Shown one piece after another: positions 52,201 through 63,813 of a stretch of DNA of 64,000 bases. Position numbers and translations under genes: made by a program. A model generated the notes under the pieces. That model was not told where the DNA came from. It saw only the letters and a list, made by a program, of their open reading frames with translations, and searched no databases. This stretch comes from Tetraselmis striata (lineage: Eukaryota; Chlorophyta; Chlorodendrophyceae; Chlorodendrales; Chlorodendraceae): positions 62,001 through 126,000 of the forward strand of contig VCJN01001741.1 in NCBI GenBank assembly GCA_006384855.1, read 5' to 3'. Within the stretch, counting starts at the first letter, position 1. Each line of letters opens with the position of its first letter.

Positions 52201-55200
52201 GGGAAGGACAGCAGTGCGTCGCACACAGCGCCCGGACCGCCGCCGCGGATGTCTCCGAGGGAGATGTTCCGGACGTCGCCCGCCTTCACACGCCCGCCGG
52301 TCTTCTCCTCCACGTAGTCCTGCACGCCGCGCAGCCTTCAGAGCGGGGTGCCGCCGTGCGTAGTGTAGTGTAGCAGGCCCCCGGGGGGGGGGGGGGGGGG
52401 GGGGGGGGCTATAGGGGCGGACGCAGCAAAAGGACAGTGGTCACCTTGAGGTTGCTGGCACTGTAGCCAAAGGCACGGTCGCGCGCAAACTCGGTTGCGG
52501 CCGCGGGCACCAGGCTGTCGCCCTCTTGCACGTAGTGCACGTCGTCTGGACGGCACAGGACAGAAAATCAGGGAAGTCACTACAGCGGCATGATGATGAG
52601 GGAGAGGGGGCACTGGAGGAGGAGAAGCACGGATGTTACGGCGGGGGATGGGGGGGGGGGGGGGGGGGTTACCAATGGTGTAGCGTCCGCCTGCCAGGAA
52701 GAAGGGGCATACAATGAGGGCGTCAAATGCGCCCAGTACTGATGTGACAGCGTCCGCCTCCGGCTGGAAGTGCCCACGCAGGGTGGAGTCCGACCTGCCG
52801 CCACATGGGGTTTGCCTTGGTCCAGCCGCATCGGGGCAATGCATGCGGCTAATATCCCCCCCCCCCCCCCCCCCCCAGGCCCTCCCTGTCTCCTGCTCCC
52901 CTACCGTACTCACCGCAGTACCACAGAGAATTGCTCCCCGGCAGCGGCCGCCTGCAGGTTGGTGCAGATCTCGGACACCGTGGCGTGTGCAGCAGCGGGA
53001 GGCATTGCGCGCGTGTTGGTCTGCGCCGCAGCATTGACACCACCAAGGGAGCGGGAGCTTAGATGAGGCGGTGGGGGACGCGAATCCCAGAGAGTCACAG
53101 CTGAGGGAATTGAGGCCAGATATGGAGGGGGCTGTCGGGGAACTGGTGGGCATGCCGCCGAGGAGCCAACACTCAAAACCTGTTAGCAGAGCGGGCGCGG
53201 CGCACCAGAATGAAGAAGCCCGGCGCATCGGTGGCCAGCTCGGCCGCCAGGGTTGCCTCGCTCCACTCCGTCAGCACGCGGATGCCATGAACCGTCTGCG
53301 TGCCTGTCGGGTCGTCGTCCAGAACCTGGGCGGCGTTCCGCGGAGGCCGGGAGGTGGAGGCATGAGGGCCCGGCGCAGCACTGCCATGTCCCCTCAAGAA
53401 CGAAGCGAGGGTGCCCCCATCCTGCCGGCAGTGCCACTGGCTCCCAAGCAGGGTTTGGGGAGGGGATGGGGGTTCTGCGCGCGGCGGCATAGCGCAACAG
53501 GCAGGCGGCAAGGCGCACCACGAGGCGCGGTGCGGCCTTGGAGGCGACGGCCGACTGGATCTCCGCCAGGGCGTCCACGTTCCATTCCGCCGGCAGCCCC
53601 GCCAGCGTCTCCGTCTTGGGTAGCTTGGCGGGAGAGGCACCCCCACCAGCGGAACCACCGCCTGTGCGGCGCACCCGGCCGGGATGAAGGCTAAGCACCC
53701 GCGTCAAGCATGGATACATCATCAAGGCCAGACACATCAGCTGGATCGGAGTGTATCTATACCATTCATAACAACATGGGCAATTGATGGATGTAATCGA
53801 TAGTCATAGTGGTTGAATCAATAAGCGGCTGGCCCTTGATGCGGGTCCTTGGAGAAGACGGTGGGGATTGGGCCGCAGAGGTGGTAAATGCCAGATGGGG
53901 AAGGAGGGTGTATATGGGGGGGGGGGGGGGGGGGGGGCTCACCGGCCGTGGCCCTGGGGGCGGCCACGCTGACGTTGGGAAACACCTTGACCACCATGGC
54001 GTCAGCCTGCACGCCCGCCCGCATGATGCGTACTCAGTGGGCGGGCCCATGCGCAGCTGTCAAGACGCATGGCCGGCGCGGTCCCAGATGCTGGCTAGCC
54101 ACCGCCAGTATTTCCTCCCGCATGGAGTTCCCTCCCCAACCAGACTTTCCCACCCTGATTGCCACCGATGGCCCCTTGTTTGCTACACGCAGCGCAGCAG
54201 GGCGTGACATGGCAGGCAAAGGAGGAGAGGGGGGAGGAGGGGGGGATTACGGGCGTGCCTGCCGGCCAAGGCCCATGGCACTGCCCGCCAGGAACTGCTG
54301 ATGCGCCGCGGCAGCAAGCGGCAGCGGGAAGCGGCTGCCGGTGCCCTCCGACAGCACGATGCCCAGGTCCTGCCGCGCCAGCGCCGGCTGAGCCTTAGGC
54401 CCGCCTCCACGGTGACACCCCAGGCAGGCGGGCGCAGCAAACCGGGGGGGGGGGGGGGGGGGGGGTGCAGGTGGAGCCCCCAATGAGGGCCAGGGGGCAG
54501 GCACCTTGACAAAGATGTCGAGCGCCGAGTGCGGCGTGGTGTCGTCGTCCAGCATCTGCGGCACGCGATTCACAAACATCCAGCTGGAGCCCGCGGCCGA
54601 GGAGATGACCTCGAACAGCTGCCGCGTGTCGAGGCCTGCACGCGCGCCCAGCGCCATCGCTTCGGCGGCTGCGGCAATGTGCACGCCTGATGTTGGGGCG
54701 ATGGAGGCAGCAGGGGGAGGGAGAGTGTGGGGGGAGGGGGGGGGGGGGGGGGGTAGGTCATGTTGATGCAGGCAAGGATGCAGCAGGAGTGCTGTTCCGA
54801 GAAGGGATGGGGGGAAAGAAGGGAGAGGGGAAAGAAGGCAAAGCGGAGGGCGCACCAGCAAGAAGCTGGTTGACCATCTTCACGCTGCTCCCGGCGCCAG
54901 GGGGGCCGTTGATGCGGAACAGGGCACCGGGCGTCTTGGCCGTCATGGGCGCCAGCACGCGTGCCGCACGCGCGCAACCCTCCTCGGTGCCGGAGGACAT
55001 GATGGTGAGGGAGCCGGCGGCCGCGCGCGCCACCCCGCCCGACACGGGCGCATCCACAAACTCCAGCCCACGTCCCTATGCGCAGCGGAAGAAGTGAGGA
55101 AGGGGGGAGCTTCATCAGCCCACACCGCTGTTTGCCTGCGGAGCGTCAGTGCTGCATAGAGCTACGCTCTAGCACGGCAACAGGCGGCGAGCGTCCATCG

Positions 55201-56502
55201 CCTCGTCGCTGCGACGGTGCCAGGGCTGCACCGCCCAGAACATCCGAGGGCGCACCATCGACGCCAGCTGCGCGGCCATGCGCTTTGCGGCGCTGGGCGG
55301 CACCGTGGAGCACAGCACCACCACCGCGCCCTCCGCCAGCCCGGCCGCTGCCTCCGCGATCACCGCCTCCGCCTGCTCTGCACTGACTACCATCAGCACC
55401 TGGGCGCACAGCATGGGGCAGCGCGTCAGTCGGAGCGCAGATCGGGCAATACCCTCCCCACTGCTGGAGGAGGAGTGGAGGGGGGGGGGGGGGGGGGAGG
55501 ACAAAGCAGCAGTGGAGAAAATAATCGCTGTTGACTGGTGTTAATATCTTCCTGGGACATACTACAGTTTATATGTTACAGTAGACAGTCATTCCGGGAT
55601 TGAAGTCTTAAGCATCATATTTATTGAAAATTTGCTGATTCTGCGGCCGGTCTCGGGTTAAGTGAGAACGACAACCCATTTCATTCTGGAAGTGTCCACC
55701 TGAAAATCCATCTGTCGGCCTTGATTTCATTAGTTATTTGAGGTGCCCCCTCGCCGTTTTTCCCGGCCTCCTTGTCGAGAGACTTCTGTAACCCCAGCTC
55801 CATGGAAAGTTTGATGTCAAGATGGGTAGGTGCTGGAGGCTGTGTGGTGGGGGTCTCCTTGGTCGCACACGGTGGCCAGAGATGCATGGGTTCTGGGATC
55901 CTGAGCCACATGGCACCTAACAGCGATCCCAGGTGTCTATGGCAGTGCCCAAACACAAAAAGATCCATCTGGAACATGATCCATAAATGCCCAGACGGCC
56001 GCACAGTATTTCAGACCACTGCCTCACAGGGAGGAAAAATAACGGCATAATTTTAGACCAGGAAGGAACCCCCCTCCCTCCCCTTCTTCCCCCCCCCCCC
56101 CCCCCCCCCCGACTTCTCCCCATTTCTTCCCAGGTCTAGCGCCAACTAAAACGAGAAGCATACTAAAAGCTTCATCTCGTTTCATATTTCATTAGCGCAA
56201 GAAAAACCCTACCTTTCCTATTATCCCCCTTCCCTGCTTCGTGCTGCGCGTGTAAAAATGCCCTACCTACGGCCCATATCGACACAAGGCCGGGCGCAGG
56301 GCGGCGGAGGGATCACCAGGTGCGTGGCGCCCGCCGAGGCCTCCGCCACGCTGGCGGCGGTCTGCCCGCCCGCGGCGGCGAAGCGCTCCAGCGAGGGCGC
56401 CCACACGTCGAAGGCGCGCACGGGCAGGCCGGCGCCCCGCAGGACGGTGGCCATCCCGGAGCCCATCGCGCCCAGCCCCACGAAGCCGACAGAGCCAGCC
56501 AT
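46226..56502 (-). CDS. Fusion protein: beta-hydroxyacid dehydrogenase + four-carbon acid sugar kinase (DUF1537) + class II ketose-bisphosphate aldolase
   Basis: Twenty-four exons, 1069 residues; exons (high-low): 56502-56317, 55399-55256, 55075-54856, 54686-54505, 54369-54259, 54006-53943, 53661-53519, 53325-53206, 53020-52914, 52794-52673, 52545-52445, 52319-52197, 51212-51028, 50785-50725, 50409-50283, 49753-49620, 49438-49292, 49202-49079, 48948-48799, 48549-48485, 48402-48298, 47933-47755, 47000-46835, 46369-46226. All phases fit. Residues 1-302: NAD(P)-binding GLGAMG (9-14), DAPVSGG (118-124), catalytic Lys176. About 350-800: OtnK/DUF1537 kinase, with DDDPTGTQ (353-360), LRSDSTLRG, NAASD, GSYVPKT and LAKGGITSSD. 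About 800-1069: aldolase, zinc ligands His866/His869 in HLDH, EAEIGRLSGTED, GNVHG, LVLHGASG, FNVNTE. Plants have the same fusion (Arabidopsis At1g18270), as I recall with two dehydrogenase modules; here only one, most like the second. Bacterial homologues of the three parts act together in C4 sugar-acid breakdown, so successive oxidation/isomerisation, phosphorylation and cleavage steps are inferred. No targeting peptide evident. Three introns are GC-AG. Confidence 0.9.
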
Positions 56503-56820
56503 CGGGGAGCGTTCGGATATCGGGACGGCTGAGAGGTCTTGGGTTGGCAGCTATCAGACAACTGTGTTTCGGCGTGTTGGCTGTCGGATGTGCGGGTGGA
56601 GGAGTCGTCGCTAGCGGTACGGCGGGGGTGCTGTGGTCGGGTTTCGCGCAGGAGTGTAGTTGGATCGATCGCATACCCGTATGTAGCAGTCGCAACACAG
56701 AATGATCTCACAGTATATTTTATTTATGTGCGACCAGTTTTTTTTCCCCGCCCACGGGACAGGATAGCCAGCAGTAAACCCTTGCACGGTATCTTCCGTA
56801 CCAGTACGACCATATATATC
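56503..56820. other. Promoter-side spacer of the fusion gene
   Basis: No gene seen. Contains T-rich (56730-56745) and AT-rich (TATATATC, 56812-56819) stretches; the YR element begins directly after. Confidence 0.4.
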
Positions 56821-57000
56821 TTTTAAACTAGTTTAAAGGGTTTCCTCCCTTGACCGCTTTTCAGCTACAAGTGCTGCTCAGTGGTACGGGAACTAGGCAT
56901 CTGTTGTTGCGCCCTTTTTGGGTGCAGCACGAGTAGATATAAAAGCAGCTAGAACAGCTGAGCCTGCCATCTTCCAGTTTTCGCTGCGTTCCACGCAGCG
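56821..57000 (+). repeat. A1 split direct repeat of the YR-only element
   Basis: Aligns with 59721-59905, differing by a 4-base indel (CCTA) and a few substitutions. It contains TATAAAAG at 56938-56945, a candidate TATA box driving the gag-like ORF. Confidence 0.85.
56938..56945 (+). promoter_or_regulatory. Candidate TATA box of the YR-only element
   Basis: TATAAAAG inside A1, about 170 bp before the gag-like start; the A2 copy carries the same motif. Confidence 0.4.
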
Positions 57001-57113
57001 ATGTAAAAACTGTCTCGTAACCAGTTGCGAGCAAGGTCACCCCAGGTTGTTCAAGACCACACCCGGCTCGCCACCCGAGTGTGATATTCTCGTCCGTACG
57101 TCCGTGCGTTATC

Positions 57114-57969
57114 ATGTCAGATGGAGAAGAACCCGTCGCTGAGCCGACGCTAAAGTCGCTGCAAGCAGATGTGCGGGCACTGGCTACAGCTGTAGCTCAA
57201 TTGACGGCTCGTGAGCGTGTTGTTGATGAAGAAGGGGCACATGGTTCCGGCTTCGGGCAGCGCATCGCGGGACAGCCGACAGGCAGCGGGGGAGCCGCAG
57301 AGCGCCCCGACTTGCTAGAGCTAGCCCAGAGCGGCCGTGTCGTAGCAAAATCCGTGAGTGCCGAGGATGACTACCTCGCGGTGCCAGAACTACTGCGGAG
57401 AGCAGAGTCTGGTTACGAGGCCGTTCGGCCGGTCAGCCGAGTGCCTGGACTCTTCCCCCTGAGCACCGACCTAACGAACGAGTACCTCAAGCAGGACGAC
57501 CGGCGTCTGCTGGCCCAGGAGGAGTATTTGTGGATGTCGTGTTTCGGGGCCCACATGGCCGCGCTTTTCGTGGCTCTCGACGAGCTGCTACCCTACGTCC
57601 CTGCCGCAAACCAGGACTTCAACCCCTACCTCGCGAGAGCCCGTAACCACGCCGAGGCCATCGACAAGGCGTTTCGGCTTTCGTTTGGCCTTCCTGCGGA
57701 GGCTAAATGAGATCAAGCGTGTGCACGGTGACCAAGGTGTTCTGGATGTACTGCGAGCCCAGCATTTTCAGCCTGCTTCGGAGCATCTGGGTTCCGCGAT
57801 CTTTGGGGACCTCATGCGCGACTACGAGCGCCGTGTCTTCGAAGCGACCGTTGCCAGCAGCGCGAAAGCGACCGCTACTGCTCGAGTGGCGGCTGCAGCT
57901 GCAGGTCGCGGGCGTGGGCGAGGACGTGGCGGTGGACGCGGGCGTGGCCGCGAAGGTGAGCACGAGTGA
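57114..57969 (+). pseudogene. Gag-like ORF of the YR-only element (one frameshift)
   Basis: Starts MSDGEEPVAEPTLKSLQADV with a helical, coiled-coil-like N-terminus, followed by GLFPLSTDLTNEYLKQDDRR and a helical domain (LARARNHAEAIDKAF). One extra G near 57677 relative to the copy at 327 sends the frame to a stop at 57708-57710; the original frame then continues from 57685 to 57969 and ends with an Arg-Gly-rich tail. No zinc knuckle. A structural or RNA/DNA-binding role is inferred from position and the RG tail. Confidence 0.75.
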
Positions 57970-58005
57970 CGGTGTGGGGCGCCTTTCGTCGGAGCTGCTG
58001 GAGCT

Positions 58006-59716
58006 TTGCGAGGCCACCTTTCGGTGACCGCCGCAAAGCGCACCCTTGCAGCTCAACGGCGAGATGAGCGCCCAGTGTCAGGACATGACCCCCCCACCTT
58101 ACAGACTTCCTTTAGACCTTCCTCGGTGCGGCGCTTCTTACAGCTACAGCCGAGTGCGGCTCAACCATCCGCACACCTGCACATGGCGGCTCAACTAACC
58201 GCCTCCCGTACCATTCCACCGCTGCGTCCGTCGGTTGTTACAGTACGTGTTACAACTGGTTCGCAACGACCAAGTTTCGCGCGGGTACGTTACGCGCGAG
58301 ACAGGCGCTACGAGCGCGAAGGGCGCGCAGGGCGGCCCTCTTACATGAACCTAGCCCCGCAAACCCGTACCGAGACTACTGCAAACCCGTCCAGCAGCTA
58401 CCGGCCAACCGCCGAGAACCTAACTGCTTCTGCCGAGTACTTTGCGAACAGTAGTCGTACCGGTGGAACTCTGTCAGTAAAACGACGCACTTACGTAATT
58501 GACGAGCCCGAAGCTGTCGCTCCCTGGGCTGCTTCATTGCGATCTCGGCTGCAGGACGCGTTTGGCTCAGACGAGCTGGGCCAGCGGACGCTCGACCTAC
58601 TCTCCAGCTCACTCAGCGCTCAGACACTCAAGAGCTACGCCGGCCGGCTGTCTCAGTTCGCGGAGTTCTGCCACGACTCCGAGAACATCAGCCCGCTGGA
58701 GGCGACTACTGCGACTGTCGTTCGGTATGTTGCCTGGATCGGCGAGCGGGGGCACATCGCCGCTAAATCGTTGCAACCTTACCTGTCTGCGATCAACACG
58801 TTCTTCGAGCTGCACAACCTCGACCCAATCGCCAAGGACAGCCTGCACCTAACTTCAGCAAGGCGCGGGCTGATGCTGCGTCAGCGCCGACTGGACGCTG
58901 CCCCTTTGCGTGTCCCTCTGCCTGCGGATGTAGCTTACCGCTTCGTCACAAAGGCCGAGCTGATTGTGTCTGCTCCCTACCCAGAGTACCACCACAACTT
59001 CCGAGCCCTCCTGGCCTCGGTTGTCAACTTTATGTTCTTTGCCAGGGGCCTTACTGGCGTGTCCTGTCGAGTGCGAGACGTGCATGTCGACGACTACAAC
59101 ATCACCCTGCAAGTGTACCGAGAGAAGGGTCGCGCTGGTCGACGGGGACCCGACGACCTGCGCGTACTTCTCCTCCCAGTGTCAGAGCACCCCCGAGTAG
59201 CCCGTCTCCTACACCACTTCCTCGACCACGTCCAGTCAGTCCCCCTGGTTGCTGTTGGCTTGGCTAAGTCGAACTTCTGGGCTGTCAGTTCGGATGAGCA
59301 GTCAAAACCTTGGACTGCGGCTACAATGTCAGACTGGCTGTCCACAGCCATCCGTCTGGTCAACGCTGCCCCCCCTACCTGCTGGCACCTCCTGGACCTC
59401 GCACAGTCTTCGCAAAGGCGCAGCCTCTGCAGCAAACGCCATCGGTGTGCCATTGTCCCACATTCGCTACCAAGGCGGTTGGGCCACTAACTCTGATGTC
59501 GTTCTGGACTACATCGACCCCAACGTTCTTACTTCCTTCACCTGGCGCATGGTTCTGCTTTGGACACATCGCCCCCCTACGCCACTTCCAAGTCCAACAG
59601 GACTCCGCAGCGGTGGCCTTCCCAGTGCCTCCTTCATGACTTGGCGCTACCTCTTCTCCGTCAATCCACCGCTCTCTCCGTTCGCTCAAGACTGGCAAAA
59701 CCAGACTCAACTTTGA
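58006..59716 (+). pseudogene. Tyrosine recombinase of the YR-only element (one frameshift)
   Basis: A frame of 494 codons to 59490 plus the frame 59249-59716. After an Arg/Pro-rich leader, the core-binding domain includes SYAGRLSQFAEFCHDSENIS and INTFFELHNLDPIAKD. The catalytic domain follows: FFARGLTGVSCRV (first Arg), VYREKGRAGRRGPDDLRV (beta strands), then, after an indel near 59371-59390 that shifts the frame, SHSLRKGAASAANAIG (His-x-x-Arg), RYQGGWATNSD (Trp) and VVLDYIDP (Tyr). So the R-H-R-Y tetrad can be placed. The protein would cut and rejoin DNA for element insertion. The C-terminus ends inside B1 (DWQNQTQL). The frame break suggests this copy is recently dead. Confidence 0.82.
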
Positions 59717-60024
59717 AATGTTTTAAACTAGTTTATGGGGTTTCCTCCCTTGACCTAACCGCTTTTCAGCTACAAGTGCTGCTCAGTGGTACGGGAACTA
59801 GGCATCTGTTGTTGCGCCCTTTTTGGGTGCAGCACGAGTAGATATAAAAGCAGCTAGATCAGCTGAGCCTGCCATCTTCCAGTTTTCGCTGCGTTCCACG
59901 CAGCGCCCCCCCTGACTCCGTTTTCCCTCCACGCTTTCGCTAAACCATCCTGCCAAATTCGGCTCTTGACCGTGTAAATCAGCCTGCGCAATCTTTTTGG
60001 CAAAACCAGACTCAACTTTGAAAT
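59694..60024 (+). repeat. B1-A2-B2 terminal block of the YR-only element
   Basis: B1 59694-59719, A2 59721-59905, spacer 59906-59998, B2 59999-60024. B1 and B2 are identical over 26 bp by eye. Confidence 0.85.
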
Positions 60025-60914
60025 ACTACGAGATAAAATAGGGAAAATTGCAAACCAGGGTACAAGTAAAATTTGAGTTATCTTGACGAGCAGTCCAGGG
60101 TAAAATGATGAAACTATGTAAAATGGGCGGATATTATTCTGCAATTAATTAAAATTTAAAATCAAATTAAAATGATAAATTTGTAAACATTCAGTGTTAT
60201 TTTGTAATTTGCACTCCAGGGTGCTATCTAGAGAACCGACGTTAGTTTGTACCGGCGAAACCTGCATGCAGGAACATATCCGGGCGGCAGAACTGAGGCG
60301 TTGTCGGTCAAGGTCATTTCATGCATTCGATGCCAACAAACTACCTGGGTACCGCCTGTACTGTATTCTCTTAGTCGCTAATTGACATTGATCCTCGAAT
60401 AAGCCAGAAAAGCACACGCCAGTCTTAATAGACGTAACGCGTGCGACGATTGTCAGCAGTAGTATGTACTGGTGTGAATTGCAAAAAGTACATCAGTATG
60501 TACTGGTATGGTAGTACGGGTACTGTACCAGTAGCGCTGCTGCGCTGCGCGCTGACGACGACGATGCTGCGGCAACAGCATGATCGAGATGTCCGTCGTC
60601 GCGTCACTGTCGTCGTCAGCACCCCGAGGTGCATCACGACGACCGCAGCGTAGTAAAGGATTAATAGTCAGCAGCAGCGGTACCGGTAGGGTCCCATCCT
60701 AAGGCTGCGGAACGCCGATTCGCCGCGCCCCCAGCAGCGTAACGGAGAGGCGGCATCCATAGAAGCGCCCCCAGCACAGCGGACAGGCGGATGCACCCAG
60801 CAGTGGCCAGCCTCCGTATCGCTGCTATAGCTCAGAATCCCCTAACTGCGTCAGCCCTAAGTCTAGCCTAACCGGTCGACGCAGTCGGGCCTCGTGCGGA
60901 CGCCGTCCCGAAAG
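60025..60914. other. Intergenic upstream of the carboxylase gene
   Basis: AT-rich from 60025 to about 60200, then mixed sequence with GTACTGGTA-type short repeats (60468-60535). No gene recognised; the carboxylase promoter should lie in the right part but no box stands out. Confidence 0.4.
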
Positions 60915-63813
60915 ATGTGGCTCTCCGCGCTGTCCCGCAAGGCTACGCGAACGGCGAGCGCGTGCCGACGAGCGCGCCCTCTCTGCGCCCCCGACTACCT
61001 CACCCGCTCCACGACCGCGAGCACCCAGTCCCGCGCCCTAAGCGCGACCGATTTCGATGACGCGTCCATGGATAAGGCGTTCGCCTCCATGAAGCTCCTT
61101 GTGGCCAACCGCGGCGAAATTGCCTGCCGCGTGCTGGAGACGGCTCGCCGGCTGGGGGTCCGCACCTGCTGTCATGTGTAGCAACGTGAACCACAGATCG
61201 CTTAACAGCTTGCTGCACCACTTGTTGAAACATTGTACCCGGACCTCTCTCTCTGCTCCGACTGAGTTAAGCCCAGTATAGATGTGAGCGGATCCGTTCT
61301 TTGGGCACTGACATTTGCAGCAACACAGGTTCCTACTGTGGCAGTGTACAGCGACGCCGACCGCGGCGCGGAACACGTCCGGCGCGCCGACGAGGCGGTG
61401 TGTGTGGGCGCGGCGCCCGCGATGGACAGCTACCTGCGCGGCGACCGAGTCCTTGCTGCCGCACGGCGGCTCAGGGTGACGGCAATTCACCCCGGCTACG
61501 GGTGCGACACCCCGAATATGTCTAAAGATTATGTGACTGTTTGTCGCTACTCGTGAGACACATGCCACCAGACAAAACAAACAACACAAAACAAAACAAC
61601 ACAACAAAACAAAACAAAACAACACGCTTGCATAGATTTGCCGGCACTTTTTTCCATGAAAGCACCACGCACGTGTCCTGCCTTGGCGTTAACGTATTCG
61701 AGGGCTTGTCATTATCGTTGGGCCCCATTGTCGACTGCCCGGGTTCCTCTCCAGCCTGTCGCGCGGAACTGCCACTAACAATGCGCGGTGCTGTAGGTTC
61801 CTGTCGGAAAACTCCGAGTTTGCAGAACACTGCGAAGCGGCGGGGATCGCGTTTGTCGGCCCGCCGGCGGCGGCGATTCGCGCCATGGGTGAGCGTCCCC
61901 CCCCCCCCCCCCCCCCCTCCCCCTCCCCCAATTTTTTTCCACACCCACTGCTGACTAAATAGTCTGTATGCATTCATAATCACGTATGTTCACTCCTCCT
62001 ACTCGATAGCAAGCTTGCTGATATTCCCCGGCGAGAAGCTCCGAAACCGTATAAAAGCTCCGAAACCAATTTCTACATCCATCAGTCCGCCTTTGCCCTC
62101 GCAACATGCTTTTCCCAGGTGACAAGAAGGAGGCAAAGGACCTCATGACAGCAGCGGGTGTGGCTGTCATACCTGGCTACCAAGGCACGGACCAGAGCCT
62201 AGATAGGTGCGCGTTGCCGTGGTCTGCCTCTGAGTGCATACTTCAGCAGCAGCATATGCCACAGCATATGACCCACAAACCCTCTGCCCGCTGGATCTTA
62301 TTGACTGCTCGTGCAGAGATTCCTCCAATGGCAGTAGCGACCCCCCCCCCCCCCCCCCCCCTTCCTCCTCCTCCCCCATCTATATCTTCCCAACCACTGA
62401 CTCAGAACACACGCAACACACACATATACACATACTTGCCAGGCCTCCACTTACAGCTTGATGCTTTATTTAGGCTTCAAGCCGAAGCGGCAAAGATTGG
62501 CTTTCCACTCCTCGTGAAGGCAGTGATGGGCGGTGGCGGAAAGGGGATGAAGCTGGCCCGCAGCCCAGAGGAGGTGGAGGTACGCTCTCGCCGATGTAAC
62601 CTGTACCGATTCATGATGTACAAAGGAAACCGCGGATAGTTCGAGCGGATGGGTCATCATTGCCCATTCGCCCTGGTCCCAGAACGCGGTGGTGTCAGCG
62701 ATGCGCGAGGCAGCGGCTTCCTTCAAGGACGACCGGGTGCTGTTGGAGCGGTTCATTGAGAAGCCGCGCCACATTGAGATCCAGGTGAGTGCCTGACAAG
62801 CTGCCTCTGCCGCCGAACACGTCCGCCTGTGACGCTGAGCTTAAAGCGACGTCCTTGCAGGTGTTCGCCGACAAGCACGGCAACGTGGTGCACCTGCACG
62901 AGCGGGACTGCAGCGTGCAGCGCCGCCATCAGAAAGTCATTGAGGAGGCGCCCGGCCCAGGGGTAGGAAGCCCCAACATGCGCAGCCTCCCTGAGGGAAG
63001 TGGGCACACAGGCAGAAGACTAGCGAGGAGCTGCCTCGGTTTCCTCTCCGGTTGACGGCTCTGCCACGTTCACAGATCACGGAAGAGTTCCGGAAGGAGA
63101 TCGGCGCCGCGGCGGTAGCTGCTGCCCAGGCAGTTGGTTATGTAGGCGCCGGCACAGTGGAGTTTATCCTCGACACCGAGAGCGGCAACTACTACTTCAT
63201 GGAAGTGAGGGAGGCGCCCTGGGCGCGCTTGTCCTGCTTAATATTGCGCAGATGACACCGCTGTTACATTCGGCATGTCGAATATTGACCCCGCTCTGCT
63301 TCCTCATGACCGGGCACCTAATCTGCCTCGTCGCTGTATCACAAAGATGAACACCAGGCTGCAGGTGGAGCACCCCGTCACGGAGATGATCACCGGACTC
63401 GACCTCGTGGAGCAGCAGCTGCGTGTGGCGGCCGGCCACATGTTGCCCTTTGCGCAGGCGGACCTCCACATTCATGTGAGCGCGCTCAGCTACGGCATAG
63501 AACCCGATCCCCTCTCGCCGCTGTTGCACCCCGTCCCGCAACGTCCCTGATGGTGCGGATCGTGACCGGCAGGGTCACGCCATCGAGGCAAGGATCTACG
63601 CGGAGAACACGAGCAAGGACTTCCTGCCAGGCGAGTACCCGGAGCTGCAGCCCTCCTCGGCCAGTCGAGAGGGGTGCCGGAATGACCTGACGCGCCAAAC
63701 GGCGCCCCACAGCCTCTGGCACCGTGCGCAGGTGGCGCGTTCCGCCGGGTGCTGGCGCCTTCAGCCTCGGCAGCTCCATTAGAGTTGACAGCGGGATCAT
63801 TGAGGGCGACACG
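60915..63813 (+). CDS. MCCA: Methylcrotonyl-CoA carboxylase alpha subunit (biotin carboxylase part), truncated by the window
   Basis: Eleven exons seen: 60915-61157, 61329-61501, 61797-61888, 62119-62206, 62474-62579, 62683-62784, 62861-62962, 63076-63204, 63347-63475, 63573-63630 and 63713-63813; all in phase, 441 residues, continuing past the edge. Residues 1 to about 55 are Arg/Ser/Ala-rich, a mitochondrial presequence. Then [28 protein letters not shown]-grasp glycine loop GGGGKGM (218-224), [13 protein letters not shown] (281-293), [16 protein letters not shown] (345 on, catalytic Arg349) and [11 protein letters not shown] of the C-terminal subdomain. The enzyme carboxylates its biotin with bicarbonate and ATP, for leucine breakdown. 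MCC alpha fits best ([28 protein letters not shown]); propionyl-CoA carboxylase alpha is the main alternative. The biotinyl domain is not in the window. A GTG 21 bases upstream is not needed as a start. Intron 10 is GC-AG. Confidence 0.88.

Larger units (their letters stand above)
56821..60024 (+). mobile_element. Compact gag + tyrosine-recombinase element with split direct repeats, no RT
   Basis: A 3.2-kb element arranged A1 (56821-57000) - gag-like ORF - tyrosine recombinase ORF - B1 (59694-59719) - A2 (59721-59905) - B2 (59999-60024). A repeats begin TTTTAAACTAGTTTA and end GTTCCACGCAGCG; B repeats are 26 bp, GGCAAAACCAGACTCAACTT onward. B1 and A2 are separated by one base, as expected for a copied circle junction. 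This is the split-repeat layout of PAT/Ngaro/TOC-like DIRS retroelements, yet no reverse transcriptase or RNase H lies between. It is therefore either a non-autonomous deletion derivative or a recombinase-driven element using the same ends. A broken second copy lies at 205-1812 and 6820-7451. Confidence 0.85.

Noticed and set aside
55681..56004. 107-codon frame in intron 1 of the fusion gene
   Set aside because: No recognisable domain, lower GC than its surroundings; perhaps a repeat insertion but not supportable as a gene.
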